DNA of 64,000 nt from Mesorhizobium sp. BR1-1-16. GTDB lineage: Bacteria; Pseudomonadota; Alphaproteobacteria; Rhizobiales; Kaistiaceae. Made by a program: the position numbers and the translations under genes. Below the pieces are notes generated by a model. It was not told the DNA's origin, did not search any database, and saw only the letters and a program-made list of their open reading frames with translations. Shown here piece by piece: positions 54,223 to 62,948 of the stretch (its first letter is position 1; every line of letters starts with the position of its first letter). The DNA lies in the NCBI RefSeq assembly GCF_020165495.1, contig NZ_JAIUIE010000001.1, positions 248,001 through 312,000 on the forward strand, given 5' to 3'.

Positions 54223-54663
54223 TTAGTCGGACAGGCGGTAAAGCTGGTGACAGCTCTTGCAGTTCGCACCGACGACCGCGAAGGCCGCCTTGAACGCGTC
54301 GGCGCCTTGATCGGCCGCGGCTGCGGCCGCCTTGGCGTCGCTGGCGAGCTTCGCGGCATGGGCCTCGAAGTCGGCCTTGTTTTCCCAGATCTTGGGCGAT
54401 GCGCCCTTATCGGCGGTCTCGGAGCCGGCAGGGAACAGGGTCGGGAAATCGGTGGCCTTCGCAGCGACGGTCTCCATGGCGGCCTTTGCCGCGGCGGCGT
54501 CGAACGGAACCTTGCCCATGGCAAAGCCCGCGGACGTCTTGATCGCCCCGCCGATCGCCTTCATGTCGGCCTCGCGCTGCTTGCCGAGATCGGACGCCGC
54601 CATGGCAAGGCCGGCCGACGCGACAGCGACTGTGAAGCCGATGACCGCAATGATTTTCCGCAT
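54223..54663 (-). CDS. Cytochrome c'
   Basis: A 146-residue exported four-helix-bundle cytochrome. The signal peptide (residues 1-22) ends AMA-AS, and a single C-terminal haem site CKSCH (135-139) lies near the end, as in cytochromes c' and c-556, which bind NO or transfer electrons. ATG 54663 gives a clean signal peptide and follows GGGGA; the longer in-frame region upstream lacks similarity. Confidence 0.88.
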   Translation of the reverse strand: MRKIIAVIGFTVAVASAGLAMAASDLGKQREADMKAIGGAIKTSAGFAMGKVPFDAAAAKAAMETVAAKATDFPTLFPAGSETADKGASPKIWENKADFEAHAAKLASDAKAAAAAADQGADAFKAAFAVVGANCKSCHQLYRLSD

Positions 54664-54884
54664 CCCTGAATCCCCTTTGTTCGGAACTGGTCCAGACTGT
54701 GACGCGAAGCGGCCTCGCGGGGCAAGGCGGAGGCCCGCCATAACGCAAAAATGATGGTGCCGTGATCGATGCGTGGGGCAGGGCGTTGCGCATTGTCGGC
54801 AGAACGCGAACGGCTCGTTTCGGAGCCGGTGCAAACCCGATCTCTGCGGTTGCCGCTGGCCGGCAGGGTGCCTATGGTGCAGCC

Positions 54885-54909
54885 GGAACGTTCATCGCGG
54901 CAGGCCGTT
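54885..54909 (+). promoter_or_regulatory. EcfG-type general-stress promoter of sodB
   Basis: GGAAC (54885-54889), a 16-nt spacer and CGTT (54906-54909) fit the consensus used by EcfG sigma factors in alphaproteobacteria. The -10 ends 51 nt before the sodB start codon, a sensible leader length. The rest of the ~297-bp gap before sodB shows no gene. Confidence 0.6.
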
Positions 54910-54960
54910 TTCGACGCGGTAGCCCGATTTCCAAACCTATCGTCGACAGGAGTTGTTCCG

Positions 54961-55560
54961 ATGGCCTTCGAACTTCCCCCGCTCCCCTACGACTACGAGG
55001 CGCTCGCGCCCTTCATGTCGAAGGAGACGCTCGAATACCACCATGACAAGCACCATCAGGCTTACGTCACCAACGGCAACAACCTGCTGAAGGGCTCGGG
55101 TCTCGAGGACAAGAGCCTCGAAGAGATCGTCAAGGAGAGCTATGGCAAGAATGCCGGCCTCTTCAACAATGCCGGCCAGCACTACAATCACATCCATTTC
55201 TGGAAGTGGCTGAAGAAGGACGGCGGGGGCAAGAGCCTCCCCGGCAAGCTGCAGGCCGCTGTCGACAGCGACCTCGGCGGCTACGACAAGTTCCGGACCG
55301 ATTTCATCGCCGCCGGCACGACGCAGTTCGGCTCGGGCTGGGCCTGGCTTTCGGTCAAGAACGGCAAGCTCGAGATCTCGAAGACGCCGAACGGCGAAAA
55401 CCCGCTCGTCCATGGCGGCGCGCCGATCCTCGGCGTCGATGTCTGGGAACACTCCTATTACATCGACTACCGCAACGCCCGCCCGAAATATCTTGAGGCG
55501 TTCGTCGACAGCCTGATCAACTGGGACTACGTCCTGGAGCTCTACGAAAAGGCCGTCTAG
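54961..55560 (+). CDS. sodB: Superoxide dismutase (Fe type)
   Basis: A 199-residue Fe/Mn-SOD converting superoxide to peroxide and oxygen in the cytoplasm. Metal ligands are His27 (LEYHHDKHH), His77 (YNHIHFW), Asp160 and His164 (GVDVWEHSYYIDYRN). Gln73 in NNAGQHYNH, from the N-terminal half, is the usual Fe-type second-sphere Gln. AGGAG lies 9 nt before ATG 54961. A GC hairpin with a T tract follows. Confidence 0.95.
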   Translation: MAFELPPLPYDYEALAPFMSKETLEYHHDKHHQAYVTNGNNLLKGSGLEDKSLEEIVKESYGKNAGLFNNAGQHYNHIHFWKWLKKDGGGKSLPGKLQAAVDSDLGGYDKFRTDFIAAGTTQFGSGWAWLSVKNGKLEISKTPNGENPLVHGGAPILGVDVWEHSYYIDYRNARPKYLEAFVDSLINWDYVLELYEKAV

Positions 55561-55586
55561 GGCGTCTGCTCGAAGCAAGAATTGGA

Positions 55587-55618
55587 AAGCCCCGGCCTAG
55601 TGCCGGGGCTTTTGTTTT
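55587..55618 (+). terminator. Intrinsic terminator of sodB
   Basis: AAGCCCCGGC-CTAGT-GCCGGGGCTT (55587-55611) is a 10-bp stem with a 5-nt loop, followed by TTGTTTT, 26 nt after the sodB stop. Confidence 0.92.
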
Positions 55619-55679
55619 ATGGTCACGAGGATGCTGGCGCTGGATTTCACGCCGAGGCCAAATATGGGAGTCTGACGAG

Positions 55680-56117
55680 ATGGCGCTCAAGCGGATGGAC
55701 AACGTAGGAATCGTCGTTGACGACCTTGGCGCGGCGGTCGATTTCTTTCGCGAACTTGGCCTTGAGCTCGAAGGGCGGGCCACGATCGAAGGAGAATGGG
55801 CCGGGCGGGTCACCGGACTGGGCGATCAGCATGTCGAGATTGCCATGATGCGTACGCCGGACGGCCATGGCCGGTTGGAGCTCTCGCGCTTCATAGCGCC
55901 GCCGGTCGTCGCGGACCACCGGAACGCCCCGGTCAATGCCCTCGGCTATCTCCGCGTCATGTTCGCGGTGGACGACCTTGACGAGACCCTTGCAAGGCTC
56001 AGCAGTCACGGCGCTCAACTCGTCGGCGAAGTCGTCCAGTACGGCGACATGTACCGGCTCTGCTACATCCGCGGGCCTGAAGGGATTCTGATTGGCCTGG
56101 CCGAAGAGCTTGGCTGA
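55680..56117 (+). CDS. VOC family protein
   Basis: A 145-residue vicinal-oxygen-chelate protein with two beta-alpha-beta-beta-beta modules: RMDNVGIVVDDLGAAVDFFRELGLELEG at the N-terminus and ALGYLRVMFAVDDLDETLARLSSHGAQLVGEVVQYGDMYRLCYIRGPEGILIGLAEELG at the C-terminus. Glu in IGLAEE and His in HVEIA are plausible metal ligands. Substrate is unknown; glyoxalase or resistance roles cannot be told apart by sequence alone. Confidence 0.85.
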   Translation: MALKRMDNVGIVVDDLGAAVDFFRELGLELEGRATIEGEWAGRVTGLGDQHVEIAMMRTPDGHGRLELSRFIAPPVVADHRNAPVNALGYLRVMFAVDDLDETLARLSSHGAQLVGEVVQYGDMYRLCYIRGPEGILIGLAEELG

Positions 56118-56175
56118 TCGGGACATCGACGCTGGCGACGAGCCGCCGATGCCACCAACAATATGAGTTTGCGCC

Positions 56176-56535
56176 TCAAGCCTTCTGCAGTCCGCGCTGG
56201 CAGAAAGTGAAGTCCATCAGTTGCGGCCATTCTGACTGGACGTCGTAGAGCCAGCGCTTGCACGCCGCCTGCGTCTTGAAGCAGCCATTGCCCCAGGCTG
56301 GCCAGAGGCCGGTATCCCAGGGGTTGGGCTTGGAGCCCGAGAAGCGCGAGAACCAGACATTCTGCGGCCCGACCTGCGCCGCCAGCGCCCGGCAGTCGCC
56401 GGCCGAAACATTGTCGCCAAATCCCTGGATGCCATAGAAGCGCTGACCACCGCCTGGCGTCGTCGCCGTGCAGGAGGCGACGGCGAAGGCGAGCATGGCG
56501 GCTGCTGCGGTCGAGCTGATCGCGGTCTTTGACAT
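56176..56535 (-). CDS. Small putative lipoprotein
   Basis: Not assigned to a family. The 119-residue product has an N-terminal hydrophobic signal with a lipobox-like VASC (Cys22), then a Cys-containing domain with several aromatic residues (GQRFYGIQGFGDNV, QNVWFSRFSGSKPNPWDTGLWPAWGNGCFKTQAACKRWLYD). Four further cysteines could form two disulfides. GGGGAGG is 7 nt before ATG 56535. It is probably outer-membrane or periplasmic. Confidence 0.65.
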   Translation of the reverse strand: MSKTAISSTAAAAMLAFAVASCTATTPGGGQRFYGIQGFGDNVSAGDCRALAAQVGPQNVWFSRFSGSKPNPWDTGLWPAWGNGCFKTQAACKRWLYDVQSEWPQLMDFTFCQRGLQKA

Positions 56536-56613
56536 TGGCGGACCTCCCCAGGCTGGCTCGGTCCCGTCGATCGACGGGACCGTCATTGCAAAGTGTCGCC
56601 GCCTGCGGAGACG

Positions 56614-58686
56614 TCAAGCGCGGCCGGCGACCTTCAGCACGAAAGCGGTGGCAAACGCCGTCTCCTTCAGGCTGTCGAAGCGCCCGGAAGCGCCGCCATG
56701 ACCGGCGTCCATATTGGTCTTGAGCAGCAGCGGCGCATCATTGGTCTTGGTGGCGCGCAGCTTCGCGACCCATTTCGCCGGCTCCCAATAGGTCACGCGC
56801 GGATCGGTGAGCCCGCCGATGGCGAGAATCGGCGGGTAGGCCTTGGCCGCGACATTGTCGTAGGGCGAATAGGCGGCGATCGACTGGTAGTCGGCCGCGC
56901 TTTCGATCGGATTGCCCCATTCCGGCCATTCCGGCGGCGTCAGCGGGAGCGTGGCGTCGAGCATGGTGTTGAGCACATCGACGAACGGCACCTCGGCGAC
57001 GATGCCGCCGAAGAGATCGGGCGCCATGTTCGAGACCGCGCCCATGAGCATGCCGCCGGCCGAACCGCCCCAGCCGACGATCTTGCCGCGCGATGTGAAG
57101 CCTTCCGACGCCAGATATTCGCCGGCGGCGATGAAGTCGCGGAATGAGTTCTGCTTCTTCTCGCGCCGCCCATCGGCATACCAGCGGAAGCCCTTGTCTT
57201 TGCCGCCACGGATATGGGCGATGGCATAGACGATACCGCGATCGACCAGCGAGAGACGCGTGATGCTGAATGATGCGGGGATGGTGATGCCGTAGGAACC
57301 ATACCCGTAAAGCAGCAGCGGCGCGCTGCCATCGAGCGGCGTATCCTTGCGATAGAGCAGCGAAACCGGAACGGTCTCGCCGTCGCCGGCCCGTGCGAAG
57401 ACGCGGCGCGTCACATACTGGCTCGCGTCATGGCCGGAGGGGACCTCCTGCTCCTTGCGCAGCACCCGCTCACGCGTCGCCATGTCGTAATCATAGACAC
57501 GAGACGGTGTCGTCATCGAGGAATAGGTGAAGCGCAGCATAGTGGTGTCGAATTCATAGCCATCGCCGAGGCCGAGCGAATAGGCCTCCTCGTCAAAGGC
57601 GATCGCGTGTTCCTCGCCGCTTGCAAGCTCACGGATGACGATGCGCGGCAGCCCGCCCTCACGCTCGAGACGGACCATGAAGTCCTTGTAGACCGTGAGG
57701 CCGAGGATCAGCCGGCCCGGCTGATGCGGCACGAGGTCGGTCCAGTTCTCGCGGCCCGGATTGGCCACGGGCGCCGTGACGATCTTGAAGTCTTCGGCGC
57801 CGTCGGCATTGGTCAGGATGAAAAACGTGTCGCCGTTGTGGTCAACGTCATATTCCTCGGCCGGACGACGCGGTGCGATCAGACGCGGCGCCGCCTCGGG
57901 CGCCTCGGCGTCGATGAGATGCACTTCCGACGTCTCGTGATCGTGCGAATCGACCAAGAGGTAGCGACCGGACTGGGTCTGGCCGATGCCGAGGAAGAAG
58001 CCGGGATTGGTCTCCTCGAAGACCAGCACATCCTCGCTGGTCGGGCTGCCGACGCGATGGCGATAGATCCGGCAGGGGCGATGATTGTCGTCGAGCACCG
58101 TGTAGAAAAGCGTCCGGCTGTCGGCCGCCCAGACGGCGCCGCCCGTCGTCGTCTCGATCGTGTCGGCGAGGTCGATACCGGTCTCGGCCTCGCGCACGCG
58201 GAGCGTATAGGCCTCCGAGCCCTTGTCGTCATAGGCCCAGGCGATCAGCGCATGATCAGGGCTGTGGTCGGCGCCACCGATCTCGTAGAAGGCGTGACCC
58301 TTGGCCATCGCATCGACATCGAGCAGCACGGTTTCCGGCCCGCCCTCGCGCGCTGTGCGCACGATGCGCGGCTGCTCGGCGCCTTCGAGATAGCGCGAGG
58401 CATAGGCATAGGGGCCGTCCGGAGCGGGAACCGAGGAATCGTCTTCCTTGATCCGCCCGCGCATCTCCTTGAACAGCGTCGCCTGCAGCGCCTCGGTATC
58501 GGCCATCTCGGCCTTGGTATAGGCGTTCTCGGCCTCGAGATGCGCCCGGATCTCCGGCGCCAGCGCGGATGGATCGCGCATCACCTCCTGCCAGTTGTCG
58601 GCGCGAATCCACGCATAGTCGTCCTGGCGCGCGATGCCATGGGCTTGGAGTGTGACGGGATGTTTGGCGGCAATGGGCGGATTCAC
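56614..58686 (-). CDS. ptrB: Oligopeptidase B (S9 family serine peptidase)
   Basis: A 690-residue prolyl-oligopeptidase-family protein with an N-terminal beta-propeller (about 75-410) and a C-terminal alpha/beta-hydrolase. The nucleophile is in GWGGSAGGMLMGAVSN, with AHIRGGKDKGFRWYADGRREKKQNSFRDF upstream and the catalytic His in DAGHGGASGRF near the end. It resembles protease II, which cuts after Arg/Lys in short peptides. GTG 58686 begins the conserved NPPIAAKHPVTLQAHG region; the frame extends to 58773 without similarity. Confidence 0.9.
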   Translation of the reverse strand: MNPPIAAKHPVTLQAHGIARQDDYAWIRADNWQEVMRDPSALAPEIRAHLEAENAYTKAEMADTEALQATLFKEMRGRIKEDDSSVPAPDGPYAYASRYLEGAEQPRIVRTAREGGPETVLLDVDAMAKGHAFYEIGGADHSPDHALIAWAYDDKGSEAYTLRVREAETGIDLADTIETTTGGAVWAADSRTLFYTVLDDNHRPCRIYRHRVGSPTSEDVLVFEETNPGFFLGIGQTQSGRYLLVDSHDHETSEVHLIDAEAPEAAPRLIAPRRPAEEYDVDHNGDTFFILTNADGAEDFKIVTAPVANPGRENWTDLVPHQPGRLILGLTVYKDFMVRLEREGGLPRIVIRELASGEEHAIAFDEEAYSLGLGDGYEFDTTMLRFTYSSMTTPSRVYDYDMATRERVLRKEQEVPSGHDASQYVTRRVFARAGDGETVPVSLLYRKDTPLDGSAPLLLYGYGSYGITIPASFSITRLSLVDRGIVYAIAHIRGGKDKGFRWYADGRREKKQNSFRDFIAAGEYLASEGFTSRGKIVGWGGSAGGMLMGAVSNMAPDLFGGIVAEVPFVDVLNTMLDATLPLTPPEWPEWGNPIESAADYQSIAAYSPYDNVAAKAYPPILAIGGLTDPRVTYWEPAKWVAKLRATKTNDAPLLLKTNMDAGHGGASGRFDSLKETAFATAFVLKVAGRA

Positions 58687-58877
58687 GAGCGGGAAATCTC
58701 CGGAGGGGCAGATGGCGGGGCCAGGATGTTCGTTGCAGCCTAGATAGAGGCCCGCTCGCGCGGCGCCAAGCACTGGTCCGGCCCGGTTACGTCTTGGGTT
58801 GATCGCTTTTGCATGCTTTGGTGTGCGCGGACACGAATCGCAACGCGCCCGGGGGCGCCTCCGACGACAAGGGCCCG

Positions 58878-59366
58878 ATGATCCGCACTGTCAGCCTTGC
58901 GCTCTGGCTGTTCGCCTTCTGGCTGCTGCTTTCCGGCCACTATACGCTGTGGCTTGTCAGTGCAGGCATCGTGATTTCGGCCGGGATCGCTTTTGTCGGC
59001 CGCCTGACGGGCTTCGCGGACGAAGAGGGCCATCCCGTCGAGCGCATCGTCGGCGGCCTCGGCTACTGGCCGTGGCTCGTCATTGAGATCGTGAAGTCCT
59101 CCATCGACGTCGCGCGTACGATCCTCGACGTGCGGAGGCCGATCGAGCCCGAATTGTTCGAGATTTCCGTTGGCCCCAAGACAGCCGTCGGCGCCGTCAC
59201 CTATGCCAATTCGATCACGTTGACGCCGGGTACCGTGACGGTCGGGATCGATCGGGAGCATGACCGCTTCACCGTGCACGCGTTGACCAAGGCAGGCGCT
59301 GAAGGCGTGCGGTCCGGCGAGATGGATCGGCGCGTCGTGGCTTTCGAGAAGGAGGGCCCGGCGTGA
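58878..59366 (+). CDS. mrpE: Mrp Na+/H+ antiporter subunit E
   Basis: A 162-residue MrpE/MnhE protein with two N-terminal TM helices (about 4-36) and a cytoplasmic domain containing GYWPWLVIEIVKSSIDVARTIL and ANSITLTPGTVTV, the family signature. First gene of an operon with 4-nt overlaps throughout. ATG 58878 is preferred because conservation begins there; the ribosome site is weak. Confidence 0.9.
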   Translation: MIRTVSLALWLFAFWLLLSGHYTLWLVSAGIVISAGIAFVGRLTGFADEEGHPVERIVGGLGYWPWLVIEIVKSSIDVARTILDVRRPIEPELFEISVGPKTAVGAVTYANSITLTPGTVTVGIDREHDRFTVHALTKAGAEGVRSGEMDRRVVAFEKEGPA

Positions 59367-59644
59367 TTCTCTTTGCGGCCCTCCTCGCCGTTCTCGTCGC
59401 CGTTGTTCTGATGACGTTCCGTACCGTGGCGGGACCGACGACCTTCGATCGACTGCTGGCTGCCAACTCCATCGGCAATGGCGCGATCCTGATCGTGGCG
59501 CTTTATGGCTTTCTCACCGAGCGACCGGATTTCATCGACCTGACGCTGACTTATGCGCTGCTCAACTATGTCGGCGTGTTTGCTGTGCTGAAATTCTTCC
59601 GTGCTGGTTCCGAAGACGAGGAACAGGCGGAGGAGGCGCGATGA
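59363..59644 (+). CDS. mrpF: Mrp antiporter subunit F
   Basis: A 93-residue MrpF/MnhF protein with three TM helices. The conserved part is RTVAGPTTFDRLLAANSIGNGAILIVALYGF and YALLNYVGVFAVLKF. GTG 59363 overlaps mrpE, and the stop overlaps the mrpG ATG. Confidence 0.92.
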   Translation: MILFAALLAVLVAVVLMTFRTVAGPTTFDRLLAANSIGNGAILIVALYGFLTERPDFIDLTLTYALLNYVGVFAVLKFFRAGSEDEEQAEEAR

Positions 59645-60084
59645 CCGATATCCTCGCCAATATCGTCAGCGGCGTCCTCATTCTTGCCGGCGCCGGCTTC
59701 TTCCTGACGGGCGCGATCGGTTTCATCCGCATGCCCGATCTCTTCACGCGCCTGCATGCCGCTTCGCTGTCCGATACAACCGGCATGGCCTTGATCCTTT
59801 CTGGCCTCGCCGTCCATGCCGGCTTTACCGTCGCCGCCGTGAAGCTCGTCTTCCTCATCCTGTTCCTGCTGTTCATGGGACCGGCCACCACGCATGCGCT
59901 GGCGGCCGCGGCGCTGGCGGCCGGGGTCAAGCCGCTTGGCGCGATGCGCCATGCTGCCAAGAAAGGACCCGGCAAGGCGGCCGACACCGTGAAGACCGTT
60001 GCAACCTCGGAAGCGAAGGCAGCTCCGAAAAAAGTGCCGAAGAACACGCCCAAGAACACGTCCAAGAAGGGGAGGCGGCGGTGA
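59641..60084 (+). CDS. mrpG: Mrp antiporter subunit G
   Basis: A 147-residue MrpG/MnhG protein with three TM helices: GAGFFLTGAIGFIRMPDLFTRLHAASLSDTTGMALIL is the signature. The C-terminal third is a Lys/Pro-rich tail (APKKVPKNTPKNTSKKGRRR), longer than in the typical ~110-120 residue family. Confidence 0.92.
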   Translation: MTDILANIVSGVLILAGAGFFLTGAIGFIRMPDLFTRLHAASLSDTTGMALILSGLAVHAGFTVAAVKLVFLILFLLFMGPATTHALAAAALAAGVKPLGAMRHAAKKGPGKAADTVKTVATSEAKAAPKKVPKNTPKNTSKKGRRR

Positions 60085-60635
60085 GCACCATCGATCCGGT
60101 CTTCGTCGAGGCGTTTCTTTCGCTGGCTTTGATGCTGCTGGTCATGGTCCTGGCCGTCGCGATCGTCCGCATTCGCGGGCTGTTTGCAGTCGTCGTGTTG
60201 CTCGGCGCCTACAGCTTCGTCATGGCGACGCTGTTCGTCGTTCTCGATGCCGTCGACGTCGCGATGACAGAAGCTTCGGTCGGCGCCGGCATCTCGACGG
60301 TGCTGTTCCTCGGCGCGCTCTATCTGACCGACGTCAAGGAAGCCACGGGAACGGCACGCCGGATCGCGCCGCTGTTCGTTGCCGCCGTCACGGCCGCCGT
60401 GCTGGTCTGGGGCATGAGCGATCTGCCTGATTTTGGTTCGTCGGCGCAGCCGATCCACGCTGTCGGCGCTGATTATCTCGGTCGCACCTTGCCCGACACG
60501 GGTATCCCCAATGTCGTGACCGCAGTGCTCGCAAGCTATCGCGGCTTCGATACGCTCGGCGAGACCGCGGTCGTTTTCACGGCGGCGATCGGCGTGCTGG
60601 TGCTGCTGCGCCGACGCAGCGGCGAGAGGTCATAG
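60081..60635 (+). CDS. Mrp antiporter MrpA'-like subunit (DUF4040/MbhDE type)
   Basis: A 184-residue membrane protein equivalent to the C-terminal part of MrpA. The first half resembles the DUF4040/MbhD segment (AIVRIRGLFAVVVLLGAYSFVMATLFVVLDAVDVAMTEASVGAGISTVLFLGAL) and the second half the MbhE/MrpB-N region (PNVVTAVLASYRGFDTLGETAVVFTAAIGVLVLL). A separate gene for this piece, with no full-length mrpA in view, is the hallmark of group 2 Mrp operons as I recall them. GTG 60081 overlaps the mrpG stop. Confidence 0.8.
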   Translation: MSTIDPVFVEAFLSLALMLLVMVLAVAIVRIRGLFAVVVLLGAYSFVMATLFVVLDAVDVAMTEASVGAGISTVLFLGALYLTDVKEATGTARRIAPLFVAAVTAAVLVWGMSDLPDFGSSAQPIHAVGADYLGRTLPDTGIPNVVTAVLASYRGFDTLGETAVVFTAAIGVLVLLRRRSGERS

Positions 60636-60637
60636 CC

Positions 60638-61057
60638 ATGCGCCGCGATATCGTGCTGCGCGTTGCCGCCAAGTTCATCATGGCGCCGCTCATCCTCTTT
60701 GCGCTCTATGTCCAGTTTCATGGTGATTACGGTCCTGGCGGCGGCTTTCAGGCCGGCGTGATCGCGGCGGCGGGCGTGATCCTCTATGCGATCATCAATG
60801 GCCTAGGCGCGGCGCAGAGGCTGGTATCAATGGCTCTGGTCGAGCGGCTGATCCCTGCCGGAGTGCTGGTCTATGCGTCTGTCGGCCTCGTCTCGATGGC
60901 GCTTGGCGGCAACTTCCTCGACTATAATCCCCTGGCACATGACCCAGTCCACGGCCAGGAATGGGGCGTCTTCTTCGTCGAGGCCGGCGTGTTCCTCACT
61001 GTCTTCTCCAGCATGATCGCGATCTACTATGCTTTCGCGAGCCGGAGGGCGTCATGA
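60638..61057 (+). CDS. mrpB: Mrp antiporter subunit B
   Basis: A 139-residue MrpB/MnhB protein with four TM helices; signature ALYVQFHGDYGPGGGFQAGVIAAAGVILYAI, and LGGNFLDYNPL. It lies 2 nt after the MrpA'-like gene and overlaps mrpC. Confidence 0.92.
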   Translation: MRRDIVLRVAAKFIMAPLILFALYVQFHGDYGPGGGFQAGVIAAAGVILYAIINGLGAAQRLVSMALVERLIPAGVLVYASVGLVSMALGGNFLDYNPLAHDPVHGQEWGVFFVEAGVFLTVFSSMIAIYYAFASRRAS

Positions 61058-61455
61058 GCCTCGTGGCGATGCTTGCCTCCGAGGCGACGCGTTTCACGAT
61101 CGTCCTGGTGATGGTCGCGGGGCTCTATATCGTCATCGCCCGCAATAACATGATCAAGAAGCTGGTCGGACTGTCGCTGTTCCAGTCCTCGGTCTACCTG
61201 CTCTATCTGCTGCCCGGGAAGATATTCGGCGGCACGGCGCCGATCCTCGATCCGCGTTTCGATGTCTATGCCAACCCTCTGCCGCATGTTCTGATTCTGA
61301 CCGCGATCGTGGTCGGCATCGGCACGCTGGCGCTCGGCCTTGCTCTCGCGATCCGCATCAAGGAAGCCTACGGAACCATCGAGGAGGACGAGGTGCTGGC
61401 CAGGGATCGCGGGCAGGCGAGTCCCGCCACCCGCAAGGCGGGCACGCGCGGATGA
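61054..61455 (+). CDS. mrpC: Mrp antiporter subunit C (NuoK-like)
   Basis: A 133-residue NuoK-type protein with three TM helices (VLVMVAGLYIVIARNNMIKKLVGLSLFQSSVYLLYL; ILTAIVVGIGTLALGLALAIRIKEAYGTI). The short charged C-terminal tail follows EEDEVLARD. Overlaps both neighbours by 4 nt. Confidence 0.92.
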   Translation: MSLVAMLASEATRFTIVLVMVAGLYIVIARNNMIKKLVGLSLFQSSVYLLYLLPGKIFGGTAPILDPRFDVYANPLPHVLILTAIVVGIGTLALGLALAIRIKEAYGTIEEDEVLARDRGQASPATRKAGTRG

Positions 61456-62948
61456 GCCTCATCGCCGCAGTCGACCAGCATCTGCCGGTTATCATCGTGC
61501 TCGCGCCGCTGCTCGGCGCGCTGCTGGTGGCGTTGATCCGCGTCGAGATCGCCTCATGGCCGATCGCCGTCATCGCGGCGCTCGTCAGTGCCATGGCCGC
61601 GTTCCGCCTTGTCTTCGGCGTGGAAACGCTCGGCGTCGTCTCTTATCGCCTCGGCGGCTTCGCTCCGGACCTCGGCATCGAGTATCGCGTCGATGCGGTG
61701 AACGCGCTCGTTCTGCTTCTTGTAACGGGCATATCCCTCGCGACGCTGGTTTATGCTCGCCGGAGCGTCGCGGATGAGATCGATAGCGGACGCGTGCCGT
61801 GGTTCTACGCCATGATGTTGGTGGCGATGTCCGGCCTGCTCGGCATGGCGATCACCGGCGACGCGTTCAACGCCTTCGTCTTCCTCGAGATCTCCTCGCT
61901 CTCGACCTATACGCTGATTGCACTCGGCCGCGACCGGCGGGCTCTCGTCGCCGCCTACCAATATCTGATCGTCGGAACGATCGGCGCGACCTTCTATGTC
62001 ATTGGCGTCGGCCTCCTTTATCTGTCCACCGGCACGCTCAATCTCGCTCTGATCATCGAGCGGCTGCCGGACGTCACGTCGCCGCGCGCGCTGATCGCCG
62101 CCGAAGCCTTCATCCTCGTCGGCATCGCCCTGAAGCTGGCGCTCTTTCCGCTGCATGCCTGGCTGCCCAACGCCTATGGCTATGCGCCCTCGGCGGCGAC
62201 GGTCCTGATTGCCTCGACCGCGACCAAGGTCGCGGTCTACCTGATGGCGCGCTTCCTGTTCGGCGTCTTTGGCATTCATGTCGAGCTCGGGCCGGTTTCG
62301 GTCACGGGCGTATTGATCGTGCTCTCGCTCGGCGCGATGTTCGTCGCCTCCGCCGCCGCGGTATTCCAGCGCGACGTCAAGCGCTTGCTTGCGTTCTCCT
62401 CGGTCGCGCAGATCGGCTACATCACGCTTGGCCTCGCGCTTGCCAATCCGGCCGGATTGACCGGAGCATTTCTGCATATCGTCAACCACGCGCTGATGAA
62501 GGGCGCCGCCTTCATGGCGATCGGCGCTGTGCTGCTGCGGTGTGGTTCGTCGCGGCTCGACGATCTTGCGGGCATCGGCCGGACCATGCCGGCGACGTCG
62601 GTCGCGTTGACCATTGCGGGTCTTGGCCTCATCGGCGTGCCCGGCACGAGCGGCTTCGTGTCGAAATGGTATCTCGTTCTCGGCGCCTTCGACGACGGCA
62701 AGGGGTGGCTGGCCTTCCTGATCGTCGCCAGCTCCGTGATTGCCGTTCTCTATGTCGGCCGCATCCTCGAGGTCGTCTGGTTCCGCGAGCCCAGCAAAAC
62801 CGCGCTCGCTGCGCGTGAGGCGCCGCTCGGCATGCTGTTGCCGACGCTGCTTCTGGCCGGCCTCACGATCCTCTTCGGTATCGACGCCGAGTTCCCCGCC
62901 CGGCTGGCCGGCGCTGCGGCGTCGGCGCTTCTCGGGGGGCGGCCATGA
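61452..62948 (+). CDS. mrpD: Mrp antiporter subunit D (NuoN/L-like)
   Basis: A 498-residue antiporter-like subunit of the complex I NuoL/M/N family with about 14 TM helices. The conserved channel Glu is in DAFNAFVFLEISSLSTYTL, and the Lys helices in ALKLALFPLHAWLPNAYGYAPSAATVLIASTATKVAVYLMAR. It is full length and overlaps both neighbours. Confidence 0.92.
   Translation: MSLIAAVDQHLPVIIVLAPLLGALLVALIRVEIASWPIAVIAALVSAMAAFRLVFGVETLGVVSYRLGGFAPDLGIEYRVDAVNALVLLLVTGISLATLVYARRSVADEIDSGRVPWFYAMMLVAMSGLLGMAITGDAFNAFVFLEISSLSTYTLIALGRDRRALVAAYQYLIVGTIGATFYVIGVGLLYLSTGTLNLALIIERLPDVTSPRALIAAEAFILVGIALKLALFPLHAWLPNAYGYAPSAATVLIASTATKVAVYLMARFLFGVFGIHVELGPVSVTGVLIVLSLGAMFVASAAAVFQRDVKRLLAFSSVAQIGYITLGLALANPAGLTGAFLHIVNHALMKGAAFMAIGAVLLRCGSSRLDDLAGIGRTMPATSVALTIAGLGLIGVPGTSGFVSKWYLVLGAFDDGKGWLAFLIVASSVIAVLYVGRILEVVWFREPSKTALAAREAPLGMLLPTLLLAGLTILFGIDAEFPARLAGAAASALLGGRP

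Noticed and set aside
54769-54960. In-frame N-terminal extension of sodB from position 54769
   Set aside because: SOD conservation begins at MAFELPPLPY (54961), which has its own AGGAG, and the upstream stretch holds the EcfG-type promoter.
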